Shown: piece after piece, positions 14,701-27,100 of the stretch | How the letters are laid out: each line of letters opens with the position of its first letter | Position numbering within the stretch: the stretch's first letter is position 1 | NCBI GenBank assembly: GCA_000499405.2 | Contig: HG738139.1 | Location: forward strand, 1,902,976-1,966,975 | Source of the DNA: Onchocerca volvulus | Lineage: Eukaryota; Nematoda; Chromadorea; Rhabditida; Onchocercidae | Reading direction: 5' to 3' | DNA: 64,000 nucleotides | Program-made: the position numbers and the translations under genes | Notes under the pieces: model-generated | Told to the model about the DNA's origin: nothing | What the model saw: only the letters and a program-made list of their open reading frames with translations | Database searches by the model: none

Positions 14701-17700
14701 TTTCATCTCCTTATATTTTTATTGTCTGTTTTTTTCCTTAGCAGCTAACATGTAGCTATAACTAGATTTAATAATAGGGACAATGAAGTTGCTCATCCTA
14801 AATATATATATGATAGTACGTTTAAGTTGAAATTGATCTGAAATGAAATTTGATATCATTTGTTTGTTTATATGATAATAATTTGAAGGAAAGTGAGTTT
14901 ATTTTGCTCATTTTCGGTAATATGAGTAGGATCCACCACATTTTTGGTTTTTTCAACGATGAATTCATTGCTCCTGAAAGATTTTTAACTTGAGAACTCA
15001 ATTCTCTACACCTCAATTAGTTTTTTTAGTGTTAATGATGGTCTTCATATTACTTCATACTACTGAGTATATCTTTCGCTACTCAATCCTTGGTAGTGCC
15101 GTTTGTCGAAGTGTATTTCCTTCTTGCGATATGCATCTTTCATTCATATAAGAAAAGTGATCAGATTAAAATGGGAAATTCTAGACGCTTGAATGGATTA
15201 TTCTAAGTTCATATTATCTTTCATATTATGAACTTAAAATATTTGTTGTTTTTGAGAATGTTTAAAGTGCGACTGAATATTTATGTTCACTTTTGATACA
15301 TGTTTCAGGACAATTCAAACTATGGCAGAAGCTGGTGATTCGAAAAATCGACCAAGTGGTGTAACGGACACAGCACAAGCGCCAACAGTAATACCATCTC
15401 AAGATACATTAATCGCTAATCTTTTATCACTTGACTTGTCAGTGCCAACTACTGGCGTTTCTACGCATGGTAATACAGTATATTTGAATGTAAAAGCCTA
15501 AAAGAATTCCAATTTAAGCTTCATCTAGATTTTTTGGGATTCAGATTTCAAAGCATTCTTCTACATTTCAAGAATGTTTTTCAGCTGTAATTTTTCTGTT
15601 TTAAATTGAAATATAGGTATGGGTTCCTATCAGCCGGCACCAATGTCTTCCGGTCTCGATGATTTGTTAGGTCTTGGATCTGATGGATTGCTTGGTGATG
15701 TTGGTGGAACTTATTCGCCACCTACACTACCAACTCAAGTATCACTTCCTCAGACAAATACTAGTGGGATTTTTGGCGCTCCTCCACCAGCACCTGTCCC
15801 TCCTGCATCTGCAGTTTCTTCTGGACAAGTTTGTTTTCACTTCTTTGTTGGAAAAATCAATCCAGAAATCACTGATTTTTTTCGAAGCTAAAGAAAAATC
15901 AGATTCAATTAGATGGGCATATGATCTCCGAATTTCGAGATTTCTCATTTTCGAGTTTGATTTTAATTAATTAACTATACTTATTTGAAAAATGTTATAT
16001 TCGCAACCTATTTCAGGCAGCAATTCCATCAATTGGTCTAGCAGCACCAGCTCCAGTCACTAACCCAGTTTCTAATCCATTTACCAGTTTGAATGATCTT
16101 TTTGGTGGACCTGTAATGGATGCACCAATTCTTTCTGGTCAAACAGGATATGTGGCTCCAAAAACTGTGAATTTTTCAAATCTTTTCTTTTTAGTTATTT
16201 GATGACAGAAAATTTCATTTGAGCTTAGTTCTCATTTTCTAGAATTTGTTAACTGGTATAAATTTCAAATACCGGAAACATTCTATCAGTTTTTTGTGAT
16301 TCAAAAATATGGTTATAATCCAATATATTCGAAATTCCTGTGCATTTCGTTGTATAAATTCTTTTTTCTCTACCTTCATAATTTTTATTTTTTGCCTCAT
16401 TCATATTTTGGTTATTTATGAAGATTTTCAAAACTGGTCATTTTTTAACTTCAGATTTGGTTGGAGGCTAGTAAAGGTAAAGGCACACAAATTGAAGGAA
16501 CGTTCTTTCGTCGCGGTGGGCAAATTTTCATGGATATGACTTTTACGAATCGTGCAATGCAGCCTTTCACTGGATTTGCTATTCAGTTTAACAAAAATTC
16601 GTAAGTAGCAATGGGTGTTTCAAATTTGCTGGAGCCATTTTAAAAGCTCTATGATAAAGTTGCTTGACTTTTTAGTCGTTATCAATTCCTCTAGTATAGT
16701 TGATATTATTCAGTTTTCTTAGATTTTACGCATTAAAGCATTTTTATTTATCGAATAATATTAGCTGTTTTTTGAGAGTCTGAAAAATAGTTTTTTGAAA
16801 ACTATTCTAAAAATGGTTTTTTGGATTTTTGATTGATTGGTTGAAATTTTTTGATCAATTTTAGTGCAGAAAATAATTCGGAAGGCAAGACAAAGAAGAA
16901 AATAATTATATGATAGATACTTTTTAAATCAAATAAGAATTTCATATATTTTAGGTTTGGTTTAATTCCAGCTGAATCACTTCAAATAAATTCACCACTT
17001 TACCCTAATCAATCAGTACAAACGTCACTTCCATGCCACACAAATGGTCCAGTACAGAAGATGGAACCACTTACTAATTTACAGGTTCATTATTTGACAG
17101 CAATTTTGTGTCACTATTTCATAAAGGAGTAGATATTCCATAAGGTTGTTGGGATGAGATGTCTTACAGGTGAGATTTGGAATCAGAATCAAGAACAAAA
17201 AACGGGTTGAAGTAGTTTTGCTAGTTTTATTTCGATCTTGTGACAAAAAAAAAAGAAAAAAAGCATTTTCTGAGATGGACCTATTGACGTAATTAATAGA
17301 TGAGTGGAGAAATAGCTGAATTGCTTTTCAAGTGTTGATATTAATAGTTGTGGATTATAGACGTTTGATATACTGCTTAGCCTTGTGTCATTTTGCAAAA
17401 ACGTCTTTTGTCTTTATATCCAACATAAGTTTAAGCAGTTGTTAATCCAATTTGATTTTTAATGACGTAATTATCTTTTGATTTTTGTTTCATAAAACTA
17501 GCGAATGAATTAAAATAAATGCTGTACGACGGTATAAGAGCTTATTCAGTAGGTTAATGATAATCCCTGCTTGGTTTGCAGTTATATTGCAGCAGATGCA
17601 ATGCATTGAATGTTCACGAAGTTTTAATAGCTTGATCAATCTCTACTTCTACTGCATTTTTTAACTTCAGGTAGCTATAAAAAATGATGTTGGTGTGTTC

Positions 17701-19012
17701 TACTTTGCCACTATCGTACCGCTGAACATGTATTTTGATGAAGAGGGTCAAATGGATAAACGAGATTTTCTGCAAATGTGGAAAGAAATACCGGAACAAA
17801 ATGAAGTACAATTTGCTATCAATAATGTCAGAGGTCTTAGCGCAGGTTTGTTAATATTTTTTGCTTTTGATTCTCTTTTTAATCTCTTTAGTGCTATTTA
17901 TGAATTAGGCTATAAAAGCTATGTAATTTCAGTTACTGCACATAATAAATTTGGGAATATGGGTGGATCTCTTATGTATTTTGTTTTATTCAAAGATAGA
18001 TTTATACATGTTGATCTACTAAGCACATATCACAACTCTTAGTGGTGACAGTTGTAGAATAATTTTAGTATTTGATTTATAGCTGGTAGAAGAACTCGAA
18101 ATTAATAGATAGTTGATGCTATTGTACTGTTGAATTTTTTTAAGTCAAAATATCTCGTTGACAAGTAATATCAAAAGAAATATGCGAGAAAAGGCTTTGG
18201 TTTTTAAAATTTAAGAAGAAGACTCAGAATGATGATATCTTCCTCTTCCTTACAAATTTATTATCATTAATTTTCTGTGCTTATAGTTGTTACTAATAAA
18301 GTTGCTTTTTTAATGTTTCAATATGTTCATTTTCCGGGAAGCTATTGTTTTTGCACTTATTATGATGGATATATTGCATTGTTTCCCACAAATAGTGAAA
18401 AAACTTATCATATCTACAGTAAGAATGGGATATATAATAATAGAGTTACCAGTAAAGCATAACACGAATCTATAATTCAAGTAAATGATTTTTAAAAAAA
18501 AGTTTTCAGTTCAGTTGAGAAAATGTAGAAGATTTTAACTTTTTAGATCTTCGCAAGCTTTGCTCTGTTTTTTATTACAGATGACATATGTACCAAACTG
18601 CAGCAAAATAATATATTCACAGTAGCTCGTCGAAATGTAGAAGGACAAGAATTACTTTATCATTCCATCAAGTATACCAATCTCATCTATGTTCTTTCGG
18701 AACTTAAAATGCAAGAAGTATCACAACCTCTTACAGTAAGTGTTTTCTTTTCTTTTTTTTTTTTTTTGTTTTGTTTTCTTCAATATATTGATTCAATATA
18801 AATAAAGTGTACTGATATAGTATAATGGTCAAACGAATTAATGCTTAGCATTAATAACGATGATCTTATGAAATTTTTCTCAATTTTTTTCTTTTTCTCT
18901 CACCAATATGTTTGATTTATTTCTCATTTCATTGCAGTTATCGCTGAAATCACGTCATACAGCAGCAACAGCAAATATGAACGAAATATATCAGTTGATT
19001 ATTTCCTCTTGA
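8715..19012 (+). CDS. apb-1: Beta-adaptin, large subunit of AP-1/AP-2 clathrin adaptors
   Basis: Twenty exons: 8715-8751, 9184-9289, 9557-9692, 10010-10081, 10248-10421, 10885-11066, 11519-11740, 11929-12069, 12651-12816, 13229-13420, 13687-13866, 14214-14386, 15309-15469, 15617-15828, 16017-16166, 16455-16600, 16955-17084, 17671-17845, 18581-18735, 18938-19012. All join in frame to 994 residues. The start [19 protein letters not shown] is the conserved metazoan beta-adaptin N-terminus. Residues 1 to about 575 are the helical-repeat trunk (for example [34 protein letters not shown]). A Gly/Pro/Ser-rich hinge with an LLSLD clathrin box follows, then the ear: sandwich from about 769 ([10 protein letters not shown]) and platform from about 860. 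By family, it sits on the cytosolic face of plasma membrane, endosome and trans-Golgi membranes, binds dileucine cargo through the trunk, and recruits clathrin through the hinge and ear. Nematodes use one beta gene for both AP-1 and AP-2. Its 3' end faces the PTB gene. Confidence 0.97.
15421..15435 (+). other. Clathrin-box motif in the beta-adaptin hinge
   Basis: These codons give LLSLD (residues 632-636), matching the clathrin-box pattern L-hydrophobic-x-hydrophobic-D/E. It lies in the low-complexity hinge, where beta-adaptins carry the site that binds the clathrin heavy-chain terminal domain. The match and position are seen directly; the function is from the family. Confidence 0.8.
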
Positions 19013-19161
19013 AGTTGCAAAAACCCTGTTAAAAATTCGTACCAATCGTTGATTTGTAGGTTAAACATAGCAACTAAACGGCTTTCAGACGTTCTTTTAT
19101 GTATGGTTATATGAGAACACGATTATAATACTGCATTTTTCCTGCTTTGAATGATTATTTG

Positions 19162-19213
19162 TCATTAAAACATCATTCAAATAAAATTCTTGCTTTGAAT
19201 GATGTTTTAATGA
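19162..19213 (+). terminator. Perfect 20-bp hairpin with AATAAA at its loop, 3' of apb-1
   Basis: Bases 19162-19181 are the exact reverse complement of 19194-19213, separated by 12 bases. The hexamer AATAAA occupies 19180-19185, at the top of the stem and in the loop. It lies about 170 bases after the apb-1 stop, a usual distance for a nematode 3' end. It is the likeliest poly(A) signal of apb-1; whether the fold matters is unknown. Confidence 0.55.
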
Positions 19214-20649
19214 TAATTTATGATTAGCTATCATTCTTCCTTTTTTCTTTTTTTTTTTTTTTTTAAAGTAACAAATCATCTTCGATTTTTAACAAATCAT
19301 CTTCGATTTTATCTTCATTGCTTTCTTAAATGATAGTTTGTTATTATTGGTATTTATTGTTGTATATGCTCTGTCTCATTCCATCTGTTAGCATTCCTCA
19401 GTTTAAGATTTTATTTTTTCACGATACTATAAGCAATAATTTTAAATAAACACTATTTAAAATCTTTAATACCAACTGATTACGATATTTTTAACAAATT
19501 TGATTTTGAATAATAATAGTCTGATGTTGAAATCATCTAAAGTTTAATCGAAATAATGATTTTGGAATGATAAAATCCCAAATTGTAATTATGATCTACA
19601 TAATTTATCGAAAAATTTTCATTAGTTGTAGAAAAAAATTGTTCAAAAAAGTAAAAATTGTTCAAAAAAGCATTTCATCAATTAAAATAAATAATATAAG
19701 CATATTTTATGGTAATTAAATTAGTAAGGTGCATATTCCTTAATTTTAAATTAAATCAATTCAGTAAATTTACCCAATGCAAATGTTGCCAATGTTCGCT
19801 TAAATATTTAAACAAATTAAATTTCACAAACTGAATGTAGCAGTAATGGAATGCAAATCTCAATAAATCACTTTTTGTAGTATTTTTGCATGAGCAAGTT
19901 AAGCATATTCTATTCTTGAGTAAAAAGATATTTGAGTAAATATGTATCAGTGGGTGATTCATACCATAAGAACAATACATTTATTATTGTTTATAAAAAC
20001 ATGGAATAATCATTTTCTTGGTAAAATCAGCAAGAATTACGGGATTTCGACAATGCAGCCGAAATTGCATGCATACAGCAACAAAAAAAGTTTCTGCAAT
20101 AATGACCATTAAAAATAGAAGTTATGCGCAAATGTTGCAGTGAGAGAATTTGCAAGATAACCATGAAAGTAGCATATTGCAGGAGCAAAATTCTGCAAGA
20201 TGATTACAAAGTAAGGAAACATCTATGTGTGGCCTAGGCAACTAAATAAATTGAGGAAACAATCTGATGGTTGGAAAAGTTATAAAGTTTTATGTATGGC
20301 ATCATTACTTTGGTTTTATCTTACATAGATGTTGTGTGATATTTGTTAATCGAATGATTGAATGATAAGAAATAATTAATTAATCATACAATGCTGAAGT
20401 AAGTAACAAAGATAGGTAGCAAATAATGACAATTAACGGAAATATGGGAAGAAATTTTACAAAAATTAACGAAAAATGAGGAAGAAATTTCCATCATGAT
20501 TTTAATGTATCACAGTAAAAAAAAAAATAAGTGTTATGGAAGAAATATAACACAAGAGTGAAGAAATATTTCCAAGAAAATGATGATATAAAAAAAATAA
20601 AGAAAATTTCTAGGCTTATATTTTAGCCCCAATATTAAACGTAGTATTT

Positions 20650-20812
20650 CTATTTGCATAACAAATAGGATTCATTTTAATTAAAATGCTGTTTGTATCA
20701 TTTTTTTTTTTTTTGAATTCTATTTGCGTAACAAATAAGGCCACTTTTATTTATAATATTATTTGAAGTATCAAATGAAGACAGAAATGTATTTGTTAAT
20801 ATTAAGCAAATA
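20650..20812. repeat. Four TATTTG...CAAATA-type dyads
   Basis: Short inverted repeats of the same word occur at 20650-20668 (CTATTTG/CAAATAG), 20720-20738 (CTATTTG/CAAATAA), 20760-20777 (TATTTG/CAAATG) and 20790-20812 (TATTTG/CAAATA). The first two also share the spacer apart from one base, so they are a direct repeat about 70 bp apart. Confidence 0.5.
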
Positions 20813-21126
20813 TGGCATGCAATCCTAGTCTAACAGCGACTAAAACATATATATGGCTGAGAAAGTACTGTATTTACTGTATAATTACTGTATTGTTTTT
20901 TTTCCTTGAAGGATAAAAAAACTTTTTTTTCTAAATTTTCCAAATCCATTTATGAAACGGAATTTTTCATCGAAGCTAAGCTAATCGATAGCGCTTTTTT
21001 TTCTCATTTTTCATTTTTTCTTACTGAAATTTTTAAAAAAATTTTGTAAAATCTTGGATAATATTTTTTAAAAAATATTTCGAAAAATTTACATAATTTA
21101 CTTCACATTTAATTCCAATAATATTT

Positions 21127-24100
21127 TCAATACATGACAGCAGTAGTACGTTGTTGTTGTTGCTGTTGTTGTTGTCGTTTATTGTTCTTAGTATTATTAC
21201 TACTAATATGCATTTCATTAAATGCAGTATCATAATCAATAGGTGGTGTTTCAGGCCTTGCAACAACATCAACCGTTTCTCGTCTAATTGTTCCCAGTCC
21301 TGCTACTGTTGTTGTTGTTGTTGTTGTTGTTGTTGCTGTTGTTGTTGTTGTTCCTGTTGATGATGCTGTTGTTGTTGTTGTTGTTGTTGTTGGATGATAA
21401 TGATGATTGATGCTTGTTGTGATCGAATGATTATGATTAGTTGCTACAACAGTTGTTGCTGTTGGCATTGAACGAGCAGTTGCGGAAAATGCCTGTAAAA
21501 ATTTTTCACAAAATATTTCGATATTATATAAAATAAAATAATTTTCTCAATTTTTGCTTAATCTCTAGAAATAAAAATGTAAATACTCCTTGTTACTGAT
21601 ATTAAATCTTCAAAAAATTCTCCATCGATTGCTTTGAAATTTTCATGCAACGTTGCATTCAAATGGTTGTATGTTGAATAGATATAACTATTTTTCTCCT
21701 ATTTGTCATACCTGTAGGACAGGTAAAAAAGTGAGCGGATCGAATTTATTGGTCATGTCTACTTTCTGCATTCAACGAGAACCCAATATCTAATTAGTAT
21801 TTATTTAAAGATTTGGTTAGCAAAAGAATTGTCAAATAAATTAATTTAATGAATAGAGTAATCGAATATTTGCTGGGAATATAAGGCATGAAAAACAGAT
21901 GATAAAGAGGAAAATTTTGCATTTTTTTTTTCATTTGATTAATTGATTAATTTTTTATAGTTATAGCTGATGAAGTATGAGAAATAGGTAAATAATTGTT
22001 AATAGTAAAGGTGAGGAATTCGTGGATTCATTAAAATGATGACGAAAAGCAGCATACTTGAATTTTTCCTCGCTGAATTGCTTTTATAATTTTTTTTTTT
22101 TAAAAATTATTGAGGCAAAATTTGGAAATACTAAATTATTGGCAGATTATTATTCATAACATTCTTATTTAAGGGTCATAATTATTATTTATAGCTTACA
22201 GTAAATATATTTGAAAATCATTTGATCTTACACCCTCCAAATCCTAATGCATTATCATATTTCCATTTTTATTCAGGGATTCGGATTTATTGATTCTTTG
22301 GCTAAAAATTTCTTTCAATTCTTATTTACAAAGTTGAAAAAAAATTTTTTTTTTGAAAAAATTTTTAAAATTAAATTTTTTAAAATTATATCTTGAATAT
22401 GACCAAGTTGAGATTAATTAACTTTCCTATATAGTACATCGGTCATTTTAATTTCAATTTACAATAAAAATCTCAACCTTCTCATTCAAGTGTGGTTTTC
22501 GATATATGCTAGCTTCGTAAGAATCCCAAAATTGCGATGATTCGTCGTTTTCTGATGGAGCTGCCGCACGCCTTGAACTTGTTTGCGATTCAGCACCAGC
22601 CGATCCCTAGAATTTCTTGCCAGGAATTCTATTTATTAATCATTTTCAAAACCTTGCAATGCTTTACACATTAGCCTTGATATTGAAGCCTTCAATTCAT
22701 CCTTCAGAAGATCAAATCAAAAGATAATTTGAATCTTTATTTCTGTTAAAATTTAAATTTAGCGCAATATTCTTTAAATTTTCTGAACATTCAATGTTCC
22801 ATCATTTGTGTTTTTGGAAGAAATACTTTATCATTTCAAAGGTCAAATAATAATTATTTTTAGGGTCAATTTTAGCGATCTTCTAACCTTGTTATTATGA
22901 TGTGAACTTCGTTGCCTTTTCAAGGAATCATAGTAGGCATCATAATGATCGGTTAGATAATTTCCCGGTTGATAACTTGCTTGTGGTGGCATATATGGTC
23001 CATTTCCAGGCATATAAATGGGCTCTTCATAAGCCGGTCTCCTTGGTAGCGTACCGTAGACCGATTCAGGACCGGTAATGATCGGTCCATCAGGTGGACT
23101 TCGTGGTCGTCCCAATGGCGGTGGCATTGGTCCATATGGAGCTCGTGGTGGTAGCATGCCAAAATGTGTTGGCGAAAAAGGATAAATACCGGGCGGTAAA
23201 TGTGGTGGCATTCCTAAAATTGCAAGCAAATTATAGCAAAATGAAATCTTCTCAAACTTTATTCCATAATTGTTTCTTCTTTCAAATAATCAATATCTCT
23301 TGCTAATTATATATCATATCATAATTGAGAGATTTAAAATACCAAAATTTGGTGGCGGTGGTGCTCCCATTATTGGCATAAGACGATGCATCGGTGGTAG
23401 TAAATGTGGTGGTGGCGGTGATGGTGGCGGAAATGGCACAAATAATGGTGGCCGCATTAATGGATGTGCTGGCATCATATGCGGTAATGGTAATGTTCCA
23501 CCACGAAAATGTGGCGGTAACATACCTGGTGGATACATACCTGAAAAAAAATACGAGATATTTATTTCCAATTATACCAAAATTGTCATAAAATAATTTA
23601 GATTTTATTAAAATTACCATAAAATAATTTAGGTTATATTAAAATTGTCATAAAATAATTTAGGTAAACAATCCGATCGTATATCAGAAGAAATCAGCAG
23701 ATAAATATGTTCATCAGATATACAAAGTTGAAATTTTTGCAATATTTAGCTTCATATCGTAAATTTGAATTAAATATTGAAATGATAATTTCAAATTTTT
23801 ATTATAAAAACTATTTGATGCAATCTTATTTAGCTCATATTATTTGCGAATATAATCTTGATTTTTTTAATATTTTTCAAAATTTTTGATAAAAAAAAAT
23901 TCAATAATTGAAATATTTACCAGGACATGGTGTTTCACCACCGCTATCACCACATACCATATCAATATCACTACCCGCCCGTCGTGAAAATGAATCCACG
24001 CCATTCGTATAGGGTACCAAAGCTTGATCACCTGAAATTTTTTTTTTCCAGTGCTAAATTTTTTGAAAATTAAAAGAAATGAAAGTAGTACTTATTTAGT

Positions 24101-27100
24101 TGTTAATCATTTTTAATTTTTTATTGATTTATAATGAAAAATTTTTAGAATACGAATGAAATTAATTTCGAATTAAAGAAAAAAATCAAAATTCTATTTT
24201 TAAAAATTAATGCATAAAATTTTTTGAAAATTTCAAACTTGAAGTATTGAAAAAATTTTTTTTTAAATCTTTATGGTAGGTAACTTTTTTGTTTTTCGTT
24301 TTACAACATGGATCATTTGGATGGTTCTTTTCAACTTTAAAAAATACCATCCTTATCCCTAAAAGAACCAATTAATTGTACTGTTGATAATATTCATTCC
24401 AATCATTGATAATAATCTCTTCTTTTCTTCTCTCTCTCTCTCTCCCCCTCTCTCTTATATAGTTCTAAGATGGATCGGTTTTACGACCTAAGATACTACG
24501 GAATGGATGTGATTTTTGAGTTCAACGGCACACAAATTATTACACTATCGCAAATTCGCAGGTTACTACTATAATTCGATCGGTGAGAAACGAATTCATC
24601 GACATTTTTGCATAATTGCCATCCAATCATCGATTAACAAACAACATAGAAATGGAGCAAGATAAAATTGAAATAATAGTCTAAGCAACCGGAATATACC
24701 TATTTTAAGGAAATGGAAATCCGGTTAAAATAATCAAATCGGATATCTGATCTGATTGGATAAGAGTTAATTGTTGAATGATTAATAATTATAATTTAAT
24801 TGCCATAAGCAAAAATCGTCAAAAAATAGAATATATTAGATTACATGATGAAATTTTCAATTTTAATTATTTATGATTGAAAATGCTGAAAAGTTGTAGA
24901 AAAAAAAAAGCCAAGAAGTTGAAATACGATTAAAATAGGTTTTAATCGTTTTTTATACCTAGTCTGGATGGGGAAAAAAAGTTAGATATTGAATGAAAGA
25001 TTATTTGTTATAAAATAAGTTCGATAAGAAACAGGATAAGATCGATCATTCGATGAGATTTGCAACCTAAGATAGATCATCCAAAATGAAATTTACAATA
25101 TTTCAAGTAATTTGAATTATTTTTATCTAATCTAAATTCATTAAATTTTATTCAGGAATCTTTTTTTTTCTTTTTTTTTCATCTTGTTTCTCAAAAATAT
25201 AAGAAATTTATCTTTTGGAAATGAAATTTTTTTCAAAATTTTAGAAAAAAATCAAAAAATGTATGTCAGTCCTTGAACTGTTTGTTTTTTGTTTTTGCTT
25301 GACTAAAAAAGCATCTAACTGCTTTTTTTCTCCTTATTTCTCGGAAATATAAGCAATTCATCTTTTAGAAATGAAATTTTTGAAAAAAATTTTGAATGCA
25401 AAAATTTTTCGAAATTTAAAAAAAAAAAAAAAAAGTAGAAAATATATATCGTCCTTGAACTATTTGTTTATTTGTTTGTTTGTTTTTTATTGTTTAACAA
25501 AAACCATTTAAATTTTGCATTTATTTATGCAAAATAAATTTGCAATAATTGCAGTTGAATGAAGATTTATGATAAAGATAAAATAAAGGTAAAACTTTTC
25601 TCTACTTATTATGTTCATTCTATTTTCATCAGTTGTCCATTCCTTATCCCAACTTGATTTATCATATCTGATCAAAGATCATTCCGCCTGAATTTGATGA
25701 CCTTGACTAGGATAGTTGATTGCTCATTCTGGCTTCCGATTTCTCTCTCTTCTCCTTTCTCTTTCTTGGATTATAATTAACCAACTTTTTATTGGCTCTA
25801 TTGGCCATTTCCTAATTGTCACTCTGATTATCAATCTGACTGATAGCCCGAAATCATATTTGTTTGGGCAAAAAAAGAAGAACTATTGCTTCATTGGTCA
25901 TTTTTGGACCTCAAGATGACCTTGGCATGAAGTACATGCGAATATACATTAATGATATTCAATAATGAAGTAGCATATCAACACAATAAATTGAGTAAAA
26001 ATTTAGAGAGAATTCATGGATGAAGATGGTAGAATAAGCATTATTGATGGATTATTCGAAAATTGATGGATTATTTCGAAAAATTATGATAATTTATCTA
26101 ACTCATTATTGTATTTATTTATTTCCTATTAATTCATTAATTATATTCCGATGTTTCGATAGAAGAGACGGAATCAAAATTAACAATCATTAACTTACTG
26201 ATAGCGTTCCTAATTAATGACTTGATAGAGAAACAAGAAATTGAGGAAAAATACTGATTCTCTGACTTGAAATATATATAAAATCTCATCTATTTCTTAA
26301 TTCAGCCTGAATATTAGTATAATGCGGAATAGATGTGCCGCAAGTTGGATTGCGAGACGAGACTTTGCGACAAGATTTTTGCGATCAAGTCTTCCCGAAA
26401 TTCAACTTGAATATCAGTAGAATGTAGAAGAGAGGTCATGGGTTAGATTATAGTTATGATGAGACTTCATGTTAGGTCAGGATGTTGCTCTTAAGTTTTA
26501 CCGATGAATATAGGTCAAGAGCTTAAGAGAAGGAAAATGGCAAAGATTGATTGATTATCATTTTATGCATTATTAGGAACTGATATCAAATATCGGTAAT
26601 TAATATTATATTAATAGGATTAATTTACGAATTGTGAATTTATATCATTACAAAGATTTCCCAATTTAAATGGATATACAATTGATAATTAAGATAATTA
26701 AGTTTAAAGTTTTAGAAAAACAATTCTGAATTCTTTAAATTTTCTTATATTACATGAAAGATGTAGAAATCCAAAAAAAAGAAACTTTACTAATTCATAA
26801 TTTAGCATGAAAATTTATATTTTTATGTAAAATTGAAATTGAAAAACTTTTTCTTTTTTGGAAAGAGATGATTTTGGATTATAATTTGAATAATTCTGAC
26901 AAAACTATTTGGCATGAAACTAACTATTTGTTCGTTCGCGATCTTGCTTCTTGATGCGAAAACGATTAGCGATGGATGAAGAGATACTTGCGGAATCATA
27001 TTCACCTGATTGTTGTCGCCTTTCCCAGGCTTCTTTACCGATTGCTCGTTCAGCCCATCGTTGTTGCTGTTGCTCCAACTCTTTGTCATCTTCGATTGTT

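Larger units (their letters stand above)
19013..21126. other. Convergent 3' intergenic region, apb-1 / PTB gene
   Basis: The two genes point at each other here, so the region should hold two 3' UTRs and little promoter DNA. It contains the hairpin near 19162, a set of TATTTG/CAAATA dyads at 20650-20812 and AT-rich filler. A minus-strand AATAAA (TTTATT at 20746-20751) could serve the PTB gene. I see no coding feature. Confidence 0.5.

Noticed and set aside
15619..15970. Overlapping frames in three phases around the beta-adaptin hinge
   Set aside because: They are shadows of the true hinge exon 15617-15828.
23303..23620. Plus- and minus-strand frames over the proline-rich PTB-gene exons
   Set aside because: Gly-rich and Thr/Ala-rich shadows of the proline-rich coding exons at 23343-23540 and 22888-23213.
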